Below are positions 1 through 47,319 of a DNA stretch of 64,000 nucleotides, piece by piece (within the stretch, counting starts at the first letter, position 1; every line of letters begins with the position of its first letter). The notes beneath the pieces were generated by a model that worked only from the letters and a program-made list of their open reading frames with translations, searched no databases and was not told the origin of the DNA. Origin of the DNA: Catonia carolina (taxonomy: Eukaryota; Arthropoda; Insecta; Hemiptera; Achilidae). The stretch spans positions 370,815,720 to 370,879,719 of the forward strand of contig JAQMRL010000001.1 in the NCBI GenBank assembly GCA_035578175.1. Direction: 5' to 3'. Made by a program: the position numbers and the translations under genes.

Positions 1-4
1 TTAC

Positions 5-868
5 CTTTGTGTAAAAGAAGTAATCATAATTAAATGACCTTCCCTTAGCTTTATTCCGAAAAATATTTTGTTTCGAGGAACCCACATGATTTGCAGAAGA
101 AACTGGCCTTGAAAATGTTTCAGTTTTTTTTTCTGTTATGGGGTTATTGTTACTTGTCAAACACACATCTTGGGATCCATCGGTAAATAAGTTAGCAATG
201 GATGGCTTTACTTCTCTATTGGCTGGCTTATTTTCTGTTGTTGGGTTTTTAATATTTGTATTTGTCAAACCAATATCTCCTTGAAATTCATCAGTCACTT
301 CTTTAATGGATGGTTTATCTTCTGGTATGGGGTACTTAATATTGTTACTTGGCAAACCAGTGTCTTCTTGAAATGCATCAGTCACTTCTTCAATGGATGG
401 TTTATCTTCTGGTTTGGAGTACTTGATATTTCTACTTGGCAAACCAGTGTCTCCTTGAAATGCATCAGTCACTTCTTTAATGGATGGTTTGGTTTTATCT
501 TCTGCTTTGGAGTATTTATTATATTTACTTGTCAAACTAATTTCTCCTTGAAATTCACTGGTGACTTCTTTAATGGATGGTTTATTTTTTTCTGTTCTGG
601 GATAATTTTTACTTGATAAGCTGACATTTTGAAATTCATCAAAGGATTCTTTACTGCCTGATCTCTTTTTATTTGAAAATGCACATTTATTGTATAATGT
701 TAATTTACTCTCGCACTTAAAACCAGCTGTCGCATCATCTTCCACTGGGCTTACATATACTACTGATCTTGAATAGGAGCGCCGACGTGCCTTCAAGACA
801 TACCTTGATATTTGGGCTTCAATTGGAACATTTGAATTAGATAGGCGATTTAAAAATGGACATGGCAT
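5..868 (-). CDS. ALAS: 5-aminolevulinate synthase, first coding exon (partial gene)
   Basis: An open frame reads leftward from an ATG at 868-866 for 288 codons to a donor (AAG|GTAA) at position 5, phase 0. The start MPCPFLNRLS carries a CP motif of the kind that binds heme and controls import of ALAS. The last residues, FNYDYFFYTK, match the segment just before the ALAS catalytic core (YDxFF...). ALAS condenses glycine and succinyl-CoA in the mitochondrial matrix, the first step of heme synthesis. Between these ends lie four to five imperfect repeats of 29-31 residues (about 50-600), each with a KPSIKEVTDEFQ-like core; I know of no ALAS with this. The remaining exons lie left of the window. 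An acceptor-like TTTTAG about 30-40 bases before the ATG suggests a 5' UTR intron. Identity rests on the two ends only, so it is probable rather than certain. Confidence 0.62.
50..600 (-). repeat. Coding tandem repeat, 87-93 bp units, in the ALAS exon
   Basis: Units begin near 282, 370, 457 and 550 on the plus strand, with more diverged units on both sides. Spacing is 87, 87 and 93 bases, always a multiple of three, so the frame is kept. On the minus strand each unit encodes a KPSI(K/E)EVTD(A/E)FQ core followed by GLPSNNIKY-like residues. Changes between units are mostly conservative, which suggests the protein is still expressed. Confidence 0.8.
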
Positions 869-1180
869 TTTGATAAATTTGGTGGTGGAACTGGATCTAG
901 ATATTCTAAAATAGCTTCGTCATGTTATCGATTAATAAACCAAGTGTCAAATTACCTGATAAACCAGATATAAAATGAATTACATTGCCAGAAATACCAG
1001 ACACTTACACCATAATTAAAGCATAATTGTTTGTTTCTCATCTACAAGAACAAACTTATTGTACTAAAGATCACTGTTAATATACCTAGATTAGTTGAGC
1101 TACAACAGAAACCTCTGAACAGCATTAACTTTCTCTGTTAATTATTTGATTCCAATATAAAAATAAAGTACCCATGGCCA
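869..1180. other. ALAS upstream flank
   Basis: On the minus strand this holds possible 3' splice sites (TTTTAG near 906-911) for a 5' UTR intron of ALAS. Nothing else is recognisable. Confidence 0.3.
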
Positions 1181-1182
1181 TC

Positions 1183-1340
1183 TCTAAAGCATATTGGTTA
1201 GCATGCTAGGTTACAAAGTGGAAGGTCCCGGGTTTGATTCCTAGCTGGTATCAGGAGATTATTTCACATTTAAATTTACTGTTTCATGACCAACAGTGGT
1301 CGCTAATAACCAAGCAGTAAACTTAAAAAGTCTATCTTTA
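1183..1340 (+). repeat. tRNA-derived SINE, diverged copy
   Basis: A tRNA-like head with a GGTTAGCATGC A-box region and a GGTTTGATTCC B-box is followed by the family's conserved 3' domain (here TCGCTAATAACCAAGCAG). It is one of about nine copies in this window. Confidence 0.7.
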
Positions 1341-1427
1341 CACTGGAGCTGCGTAAACTGACCAGATTTTTTCATGTAAGATTTCCATTTTCTTATCAAA
1401 GAGGATACAGAAAACTATCGGAGATTT

Positions 1428-1535
1428 TAACTAATAAAAATTTTCCAGAACCTGCCAGGATTTGAATCCACGACCTTCCAATTTCAGTTCAGTATAGTAA
1501 TCTAACTCACTAAACCACTGTACCACACTTTGCTC
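1428..1535 (-). repeat. tRNA-derived SINE head, minus strand
   Basis: Read on the minus strand, GTGGTACAGTGGTTTAG (A box) and GGATTCAAATCC (B box) sit at tRNA spacing. The conserved 3' domain is not clear. Confidence 0.55.
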
Positions 1536-1734
1536 TGCTTCTCAGTGCATCTAGGGATTTAGAAACAATTACCTTTCATTAAGACTAAATAGGAACTGAT
1601 AGGCTGTAATTTTGAAAAACCCAGTTTTTTACTAGATACCGATTTCACTGTTTGCATCCTTGGTGAAAAGATGATAACTAACTACAACAGAGTTCCTCAT
1701 TGATATGTAGCAGATGGTTTTTATGAAAGGCTGC

Positions 1735-2340
1735 TATGAGGTGTGATCACAAAATACGGTGAATGATTTTACTATGAATGAACTGCAGACACTACGTCCA
1801 TTTGAAGTAAAAAGTTCAATAGCCTGGTTCTTTGAGATAATCAGTATCAAGTTTGAACAAGTTGCGACTTGTCAGTCGGCTTCCAGAGCTGGAAGAGTGA
1901 GATCATATTTACCATGTCTGTCATGCATCATGGATTTCAAACAACCTGTTAACATTAATTTTGTTTTAAGTTCCAAAACAGTGCAATTGAAGCTCATGAA
2001 ATGTATTGCGATAATTTATCTCTGAAGACTGTTAACAAATGGGATAAGCGATTTAAAAGCAGGAATGAGTCTATTGAAGACGAGGAATTGTCAGGATGTC
2101 CTTTGACCTCAAAAACAGACGAAAACATGCAAAAACATGGTAAAACTGGTTTGTTCAAACATCCAATTGACTATTCAAGAGCTTACTGAAGAACTGAACA
2201 CCTTGTACGAGTCCGAACAAAGCATTTTAATCAACAACTTGCAAATAAGACAAGTGAATGTGAAATTTGTTCCCCGAATTTTGTAACAACTGCTAAGAAG
2301 TTACAGGAAAGAAGGGACACATAAGAACAAGGTTATTCAT
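1735..2340 (+). pseudogene. Mariner relic, 5' part
   Basis: A left end TGAGGTGTGATCAC resembles the terminal repeat of the mariner at 28604. A broken N-terminal transposase follows: TVNKWDKRFKS...ESIEDEELSG at about 2030-2095 matches the mariner helix-turn-helix region (YEWHKRF...TIEDD). The frame is interrupted several times. No catalytic DDD region or right terminal repeat was found, so it is 3'-truncated. Confidence 0.65.
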
Positions 2341-2550
2341 GACACTTCCTCACATCATGATGAAACTACATTTTATGATTTTTCTTGAATACGTAATTTT
2401 TTCATATTTTGTGTTTAATATATTCATGCATTTGTAACAAAAAAATGTAATTTAAAATCTGACTACAATAAAGAACTGGGGATTATATTAGTACTTCTTT
2501 CTGCCGAAGGCTGATGACAGTGAGGTCAATCCTTGTGAAGTGGTACAGAG

Positions 2551-4253
2551 CTTGACCACTTTTATTTTTTTAATATTTTCACTACATAAACTACAATCTG
2601 TCTACTATACAAAAGCGCACTTATTTTATTGCTTTTTTAAAATTTATTTTGCAGATGGCGGCCATTTTTGATTTAATGGATTGGTCATTTTCACTAATTG
2701 CAGAGCTCCACGGAAAGGCCCATACCTCTGCTTCTGTTTGTTCTAGAACACTGACTCAGATACCAATCTCTTCAGAAAAGAATGCACTAAAATATGCAGA
2801 ATGTGCAGTGGGAAGTGTTTTTTAGTTCTATTTTCTTTTGAAATATATTTTTATTATTTAATATGAACTTTTTAATTTTAATGTAAAATGGAGTGTCTGT
2901 TGGTGTCTGTTCTGGTGAAGAATGTCATAAGAGTGTTTATGGTAAAGTATCAAAAATATCAAATTAATTAATGAGCTCAGTGAGAAAGACAAGCCAACAA
3001 TGTATTTAAGAATAAATGAAAACCCTGAAAACATTTGCAAGTATCATTGTTTTGACTTCCATTGATACGTTCAAATGTTTTCACTTACTCTTAAATGCAT
3101 TGTTGGCTTCTCTTTCTCACTAAGCTCATTAATTAATTAGATATGTTTGACACTTTACCATAAACACTCTTATGACATTCTTCACCAGAACATACACTAA
3201 CAGACACTCCATTTTACATTAAAAATGAAAAGTTCACATTAAATTACAAAACAATCGGGTGCGAACACACAACTTTCTCTTGCCAATGCAAATAAAGAAC
3301 AAAATAAACTAATATTAGTAATAAAACATTAGAAATAAACAAAAAAACTTAATCTCGAAAAACATAACCTAATTTTAATCATTAATGAATGGTGCAAAAT
3401 GAAAATCAACCTGTTTGGCTTAATAATATGAAAAATCATTCTGACGCTAAACTAGGCTCTGTAGAGAAAAACGCTTGAAATAAAAGTTGTAGATCTTTTA
3501 ATTTCTATAAATTTTATTATATACACTTTTGTCGTGAAATGCATACTAAGGCATAAATCTTAAAAAAAACTTTATTTTTTTTTACACTTTCATGGAAAAA
3601 AAACAGAAAATCACTAATTACTACTAAACTAAGCATTATACAAAGAAATGTTTAAAATAAAAGTTTTAGATTTTTAAATTTTCTACAACTAATATTAAAT
3701 ACATTTTTGCACTAAAATGCATATTAAAGCCGCAATCTTAAAAAACCCATTTTTTCAACGAGAGCATAGCCTCCCCAAGAATTTCAGCAGATATGGCTCC
3801 TACCCTATCTTGTAGAGCATAAAAGATTTAATATATGAGGCGATTTTAAAAAAATGGTAGGAGCCGTTTTTGATAAAATAGCAAAAAAGTGAAAAATAAC
3901 ACAAATAAACTACCACTTCCCGTTGACCGATTTTGATGAAAATGTTAGTGTCAGGTCGTCTAGTGGTATCTAACTTAAGTTTCAAGTTCGTGCGAAGTTC
4001 CGTTCTTGAGATATTTTGTTCACACACACACACAGACCAATCGCTAAACATGTTTTTTTGGGTTAAAGGGGTCTGAAAACGAGTAGATCCGGTGAAAACA
4101 CAGACTTCAAAAAATAGACATGAAAACAATACTTTCCTTCCTACATATTCATAAAGGCAAGAGAAAGTAAAACAATAAAATAAGTGCACTTTTTATATTA
4201 GATAGATTGTAGTTGATGTAGTGAAAATATTTAAAAAATTAAAAATGGTCAAG
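2551..4253. mobile_element. 1.7 kb non-autonomous DNA element with 82-bp terminal inverted repeats
   Basis: The left end (2551-2632, CTTGACCACTTTTATT...) is repeated inverted at 4172-4253 with scattered mismatches. Inside is a second, larger hairpin (2862-3050 against 3058-3245) and two direct copies of a roughly 130-bp segment (3446-3575 and 3620-3750). No transposase ORF is seen. The stretch 3930-4110 recurs, diverged, at 14930-15095 and 50930-51075, so it belongs to a dispersed family. Confidence 0.6.
2862..3245. repeat. Inverted repeat, arms of about 190 bp
   Basis: The left arm holds GGAGTGTCTGTTGGTG, CATAAGAGTGTTTATGG and AATTAATTAATGAGCTCA. The right arm holds their reverse complements in reverse order. 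The spacer is only a few bases, so it could form a near-perfect cruciform or RNA hairpin. Confidence 0.75.
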
Positions 4254-5930
4254 CAACAAAGTTAATAATTAATTAACTAAGTGGTCCAGGAACAATTATT
4301 CCTAGACATGGAATGACCAAGTGACGGAATTCGTGTTCAACAGTTGAAGTCAATTCCTGCAAAAGTTCTTCATTATCATCACTCTTTACACCTTCTTCAT
4401 CCAATTCGTCATTCATCAGATATTCTTTGATGTAGTTATCTACATAAATTTTAGAAATCAACTCTTCTTTCTTCGTTCTTTTGGATTACAGTAAAAAAAG
4501 AGCTCAATGTAAACCTTAAAGCAATATAGAAAGAATTAGACAGCCAATCTCTTTCATAACCTATGGCAACAGCTCATTTGCCACTGCAAGTGTGTCAGTA
4601 TGAACTGGTGGGAAGAAAAGATGAATGATGGAAACCGATCTAGGTGGCCTAAACTAATGTGAATGATGATGACCACTTATGTCATCTTTATGAGACCAGC
4701 AAATGTAGTAAACAAGGAAAGTTTATTTTAAATCATAGAGCCATTTTTCAGAAAATAAGACTTGTATATTTTACAATTGAAGAGTTAAGTGGATGAAGGA
4801 GCTATGTAACATTTTTCAAAAACTTAATTTTTGTGATTGATGAAGATTTAAACTGTCTCTACAGTTTAAGGAAATACTAGTGGATAAGTGGTAGTGGTAT
4901 ACGATTGTAGCCTACTGCTTAATTTAGTGTTCTGTAGTGTTTTAAAGTGTCAAGATTACCTTGACGCCTTCCACCAGAATGAACTTCAGTCTTAAGACAT
5001 ATTTTTGGAAGAATAACAATTAACTGTGGTATTATATAATTATCTTTAGCAATAAACGCAGTTATTTGGTATTTTTTTGACAAAATTCTGTTATGAAATA
5101 TTTTTTCTTCTATTTTTAAAATACCGTTTATCCATCCTCAGAGAATGTAGTATACGATACAGATTTTTAAAGGACGAAAGTATCAAAAGCATAAGAAAAA
5201 TATGAGAAAAGTGGTACTACTGAAAAGTAATGTTCAAAGAAAATTTTAATTGCATAAAGAGATAGGTAATATGTAGTTACTAAACTGAAAGAAATTAGGC
5301 AATTCATAAAAAAATGGGAGCTTAGAATTTTGATTTCATTATTCTCAAAACTAATTTTTGTTGCATAACACCTTCTTCCACTAAGCTCTTCAATTGCGTA
5401 AAGAACCCTTAATTTTGTAGCTACATGGTTAATTTTCTTCCAAAAGCCTCTATAGTTGTTGAAAAAACTTGTCTTCAAACTTCATCTTTACTAGTTTCTA
5501 GTAATTTTTGCTTCAGAATGAATAACACACAAAATTACATTGGCATCTTTTTAAAAACCACCTTAAGGCAAGTTGGGAGTAATGAAAAATAAAGATAAGT
5601 AATTATATTAAATCAGGGCCCGTCACCGATTGTAACAATTTTTTTGAAATCAATACTTTTTTGTGTGCTGAATCCAAATAAACCTATGTTTCCTCGCAAA
5701 TCACCATGAAATTAGTTTTATCATCTGCCAATATAACCTCACTTTTTCATATATCTTTTGCTGTTATATTACCCTTCATTATCATACAAATGCTCACAAC
5801 CAATTAATAATGTCGCATCATTTACAAATTTAACTTATTAATCGTTAAAAAATTTGTTTATTAATGATTTACAACATTTCAAACTAACCATATGTATGAC
5901 GTCATTACTCCCTACCACATATTAATGGTG
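4254..5930. other. AT-rich intergenic DNA
   Basis: No gene or repeat recognised. Short ORFs here are AT-rich and lack domain-like composition. Confidence 0.4.
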
Positions 5931-5939
5931 TGCATCAAA

Positions 5940-6790
5940 AATTAACCTTGACTAGTTTTAATAAACGGTGAGTAGGTTATCGGTTGTTATACGCAGTTAT
6001 AAATGCACATAACAACCGATAACCTACCGATAATAAGGTTATTCTGCCCAGAGCAGACAGGTGGAGTGTTAAATTATTTACACCCAATCTGTTCGTTGCA
6101 GGGCTAAAATAAATAGTTCTGTTTCTTATCACATGGTCAGCCAGTTAAATGACTGAATCATTTAAGAACAGAAGAGGTAGAGGTGTTAAAGACACTAGTC
6201 AAAGTTACCTCCTCTGAAAGTAATGAATTTCAATATACAGCCAGACCCTGTGGTGAATGAAGTGAAGGTGTCATTTGCAGAGTGGAAAATATGTGCTTTT
6301 CAGAAAGCCCGGCATGCTGATAAGCATACTTTTCCACTCAGTGAGGAAGGCAATGGTAAACCACCTCACTTCTCATTATACTTAGTAAAACCTCTGCAGG
6401 TTCAAACCAGCCTTTCGGCTGTTGACATAAACAACAACACAATAAGGTTATTACTTATCATATGAAGTTTTAAATTAAATGCTATTGTACACTGAAAATT
6501 TACCTAACCTTGATTAGTTAGTGAATGATGAGTAGGTTATTGGTTATTACACGCAGTTATAAATGCACATAACTGGTACCTACCCATAATAAGATCATTG
6601 GTTACTACTATATGCAGTTTTAAATTAAAGTTTATTGGTACACATGGTAATTATTTACTATAAATTAAACTTGAATCGTTAGTAAATGGTGAGTAGGTTA
6701 TCAGTTATTACACGCAGTTATAAATACACACAACAACCAGTAACCTACTCATAATATGGTTATTGGTTACTAATTGCAGTTTTACAGGCT
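5940..6790 (+). repeat. Degenerate tandem repeat, about 155-bp units, three copies
   Basis: The motif GGTGAGTAGGTTATCGGTT with ACACGCAGTTATAAATGCAC recurs near 5967, 6527 and 6689. Within each copy the start and end are partly inverted (GTAGGTTATCGGTT against AACCGATAACCTAC). The first copy is split from the others by the retroposon at 6044-6440. Confidence 0.65.
6044..6440 (+). mobile_element. Retroposon of about 395 bp, copy 1
   Basis: It is bounded by a perfect 12-bp target duplication, AATAAGGTTATT (6032-6043 and 6441-6452). It starts CTGCCCAGAGCAGACAGG and ends with a small hairpin (AGCC-TTTC-GGCT) and an ACATAAACAACAACAC tail, like the 3' end of a non-LTR-mobilised element. An 80-codon ORF (6223-6465) is largely conserved in copy 3 (39966-40356), but I cannot assign it to a protein family. 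Confidence 0.75.
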
Positions 6791-8020
6791 AAAGTTTTTT
6801 TTTAAAAAATCGGTCTTAAAGGTTATTGGTTATTGAGGAAATATTGAAATTTAGTATTAACATTTTTCCCATTACAATATTTTCCCACTCAATACCACAG
6901 ATACATCTCGAGCAAGTAAATAAAAATGTATGAATTATGAAGTTACCTTTGTAGATTTTAAAAATCCTTTGAATCCATTGGCAGAGAGATACATCAAAAT
7001 CATAACAGAGTTTGGATTAAACTTAAAAATAGTATCTGGTTAATCAACACTGCGTTCAGCTCTACATTGGAAAGGTTATAAAAGAATGGAAAATAAAAAC
7101 TAAATTGGAAGAAGCAACTAGATAAGATAACTAGCTTTGATAGCTTTGACACAATCTGTTGATGTTACAAGAAGCAGAACAATTAAAAACCCACACAATA
7201 AAGTTAGGATTACCAAACTCCCTTGAAAATACTAACATCATAATTGATATTAAATACTCTGAAATTCTAATAACCAGTAATGACTAGTCAAAAATTTTTA
7301 ATATTTTAAAGAATGGACTCCGGTAAATCCCAATGAAACAAAAGCAATACAAACATGAATGAAGGAAACAAAACATACTATCAAATTAAGATTATTTAAC
7401 AAAAAATCTTAAGACCTTAAGACAAGACATTACCAAACACTGCGAAATTATAACCAAGTCATCTGTCCAGAAGCACTATACATATGCAGTTCAGACTATA
7501 CATTTTTCCCGGACCAGTTAAGAAGTTAGGTATAGAAAAATAAAATATTACAAAAACTGTAGGAACCAAACATTTTTGATAGGAAAATCTAAAGCAATAA
7601 AAAATAAAATAAAAAAATGAAAAGAAGAAAAGAATTCTATGGTCACCTTTATTTACCGTAAATAACTAAATTCATCAACTAGCCCAGTCACAATTTGGAT
7701 GACAAACTAAACCTAAAATCGGTCAACTGAAAAACTAAATTAAACAAATAATCGGTCAGAAAATTAATTAAAGAATTTGAGGGTTTCGAGAAGGAAATAG
7801 GAGGTTATGAAGGAAACTTCTACATTTCCAGAAATTAAATAAATGCAGTCAAATTGGAAAAAAATATGAGAAAAAGAAGATCTTAAAAGAGAAATTATGG
7901 TAAAATTATAATAGCAAATAATTAACCTGATTATACGTACTGCTTCACAACTGAAAGAATTAAAAAATAATAATTTTAAGTCAACTATTTTACAGACAAT
8001 GTTTATTTCATGCAACACAA
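6791..8020. other. AT-rich intergenic DNA
   Basis: Nothing recognised. Confidence 0.35.
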
Positions 8021-8025
8021 CTTAC

Positions 8026-8150
8026 CTTTTTGTAAACACATTTTAATTTTTAACTTTTCGTAGCACCGGTGTTGTTAACGGAATAAGAATCAGAACAGAT
8101 TAATTCCAAATCTCATAATAATTTGTGCTTTTAAAATATCCGACATCATC
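8026..8150 (-). other. Possible non-coding first exon of ALAS
   Basis: On the minus strand AAAAG|GTAAGT at 8026 is a near-consensus donor with nothing coding before it. It lies about 0.9 kb from the divergent VCP start and could be the 5' UTR exon of the minus-strand gene whose coding begins at 868. This rests only on the splice signal and position. Confidence 0.2.
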
Positions 8151-8942
8151 CTAAATCTCTAAACAGATTTCGAACCATCCCTCCAACAAGAATGTTAAAC
8201 GCGTTATTTTTTGTGGACAGCTGGCGAAAAGGAATTGCTTCAGTACCAACTTAACAATATTTTTGTGCCCTACAATGTTTAAAAATTGGGCGATGTACTT
8301 ACTATTCATTTCGTTTATTAACTTACATAGAATAAAAGTTTGTGTTCGAATTGCAATAATACGAACTAATACACATTCCATGTAACCATGTAATTTCAGA
8401 AATGTGAAATTCGTTTTTTATGGAACTAATGGTTTCTATTCCTATCAAAGAACTGGTCTGTGGGTGGTAAAAAATATATGAGAAAATCCGTTTTTATAAA
8501 TTAAATATGATCAAACTCTAAGCAGATGGTTTAAAGTTAATGGCACTGAAAATAATTGTTGTTTTTTTTACAATAATTAAAATAATGAAGATTTAATCCA
8601 ATATTTTAAATTGGATTTAACCTACATTACTTTTTTTATATCAGACAAAATTTTATAATATTGTTTTCTTTTATTAAACGTAATTTCAAGATTAATTGTA
8701 TTTCGTTTCAACTACGAACAGCTTATTGTAACAAAATTGTTTATAAATTGCAACTATCTAGAAACACATTTTCTTTGTTTTACAACTCATCAATAAATTG
8801 GCAACGCCGAAATGTTAATACTTCATCGAAGCAACATTTGCGGTGGTGTTCTGTGAATCCGGTCTTGCTTGTGATATAGTATTATCCTTTGTACTATAAT
8901 AATTTAGTTAACGTTAAAAGTTTTATTTAATTTTAATCTACT

Positions 8943-45346
<36,404 letters not shown>

Positions 45347-45751
45347 GCAAAACTTTTTAAAGCTGCTGTTTACACCATTTGCCACCTGGTGAAAGAGAAG
45401 ACATGTGATCAGATACTGTGTGTTACTGTTGATGAAAGATGATTAATGATATTGTGATCTGTTGAAAACTCTTGCAATTGATTTATAACGAAAATATGTT
45501 ATTTTTTGTATCGTGCTATATGTAGCATGTTTTTTTTTTTTGCTTTGAATGATAAGTGGTGTTATATTAAATGGACTACTACTATTCATTCAGTTTATTA
45601 TTTAATATTGAAGTAATTAACAATTTTTTATTATAAAAATTATTTATTTCATAAATATGGATATATGTGTAATTATTGTTTTTCTTTTTTTATTTTTACT
45701 TCCGTCATACAACAAATATCTTGTGTATACACATGTATTTCTGGACATAAC

Positions 45752-45893
45752 AATAAAATTCTTCAAGATTTTTTTTAGGTTTTTCAAATGATATTTGTAA
45801 CTAAAATGATTATTATTATTAATGTTTATGGTTGTAATAAAAAGTTTGTTAATTTCATTATATATGATTTTAGTCATAGAATTATTTAATAAA
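45752..45893 (+). promoter_or_regulatory. VCP polyadenylation signals
   Basis: AATAAA occurs at 45752-45757 and 45888-45893, with further overlapping AATAAA just after 45910. This gives a 3' UTR of about 0.4-0.6 kb. Which site is used cannot be told. Confidence 0.5.
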
Positions 45894-45949
45894 TATGTAA
45901 CGCACGTTTAAATAAAATAAAATTTTCATAAAAGATTTAATTTTTTATG

Positions 45950-47160
45950 TTTAGTAATTTATAAGGAGTTAATGCTTCTGCACTCTGGTTTTTCACCTAT
46001 TGCCCACTTAGGTATTAAAAATCAAATTATAGCAATCTCTTGTTATTTTATTTGCAGGGGTTTATGAACTTATCATGAATAGTAAAAACCAAACCCATAA
46101 GCGAATAGGTAGGGAAACAAAACAGGAAAAAAATCTAATAATTTTTGTTTGTCAGTGTTTTGTCAATTTTGCGACCTTACTGAGCAAAGTGATTATATAA
46201 ACACCATAATTTTTTTTAAATTATAACAGAAATGAGAGGTATTATTTTGTAATGATATCCTTAATCCTAATATTCAAAGCCTTCATTTTTTTAACTGTTT
46301 CCTTTATTTTATATTAATGAATTGTTGACTCAACAAAAACTTTGTCACTGAGGCTACACTTCTTGCCACTTTTTAAGTCAATCAAAATGTTCTATTTTTT
46401 AATTATAGATGTGACTTGTTTTAGCCTTTTCTTTTCAGTATATGTGAACATTATTCGTCTTGAAAAATCAGGGAATTGCTCTTAACTAAAGCAGTAGGTA
46501 GATCAACTTCAAAAAACAACTCAATATAAAAATGCTGGACTAACGTGCAATACTTGTACAGTAGCTTTACACCTCAACCCTTTAAATAAATAATTACTTC
46601 AACCCTTACAGAGTGGTATAGACATAAGCCTCTGACCACAATGTGGACAAATCCAACTGTGTTCACGTAGTGATGGGGTTATACTGTCTTCATAGTTTTG
46701 AGCTGTTATCTTTTGCTAAAGGTGTTTTACCCATGTGATATATTAAGTATACTATTATAAGAGACTTCAGATTATCAAGCAAGAAAAACATAATCGTTTT
46801 CTAGTTAAGCCACTAGTGTTTTTATATATTGGCACATCCTAAATTAAATCTTTCTGCAGGAGGCAAAAAATTATGTGATATGGTCAAATAGCACTTTCTT
46901 AAGCTAAGCCACTTTCACAGCAGTCTGTGTACCTAAATTATTAAATAATCATGGTTGGATTAAAAAGTGGTTATCTTAATAGAACAGATTCAATCGAAAG
47001 CAATTCAGTCATCAATGTTGCTGGAAATATTGGTTTATGTAGATTGTATTTGTATCTATATAGGTATGAATATTTTTTTAGATTCACCTATTTAATTGTT
47101 ATTAGGTAGCAATAATGGGAGTGATCCATAGCATAGCTGCTGCTATTGTAACCAGTAAAA
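45950..47160. other. VCP-cyclin E intergenic DNA, first part
   Basis: AT-rich; nothing recognised. Confidence 0.35.
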
Positions 47161-47164
47161 TGCA

Positions 47165-47315
47165 TTATTATTACCTCTTTGGCACTATTGTTAGCACACT
47201 AGTTTATTAAGAGGAAGGTCCTGGGTTCAGTTCCCTATTATTATCTGGGATTCATTACAAATCAACCCACAGTAACTAATCACCAAATGATTCGTGTGAC
47301 CTACTAAAAAATAGT
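47165..47315 (+). repeat. tRNA-derived SINE, diverged
   Basis: TGTTAGCACACTAG and GGGTTCAGTTCCC (B box), then a weakened 3' domain (ACTAATCACCAAATG). Confidence 0.6.
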
Positions 47316-47319
47316 GATG

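Noticed and set aside
282..600. Regularly spaced repeats resembling a CRISPR array
   Set aside because: Units are about 90 bp, diverged and in frame within a coding exon, with no separate spacers; the genome is eukaryotic.
281..616. 111-residue plus-strand ORF with tidy repeats (ISHFFNGWF...)
   Set aside because: It is the antisense shadow of the repeat-bearing ALAS exon, whose minus-strand frame is open for 288 codons with recognisable ends.
3800..4189. 129-residue minus-strand ORF
   Set aside because: It lies in a non-autonomous element and has no domain-like composition; the dispersed copies do not keep the frame.
8661..8879. 72-residue ORF just upstream of VCP
   Set aside because: Probably 5' flank or untranslated DNA; AT-driven composition and no family resemblance.
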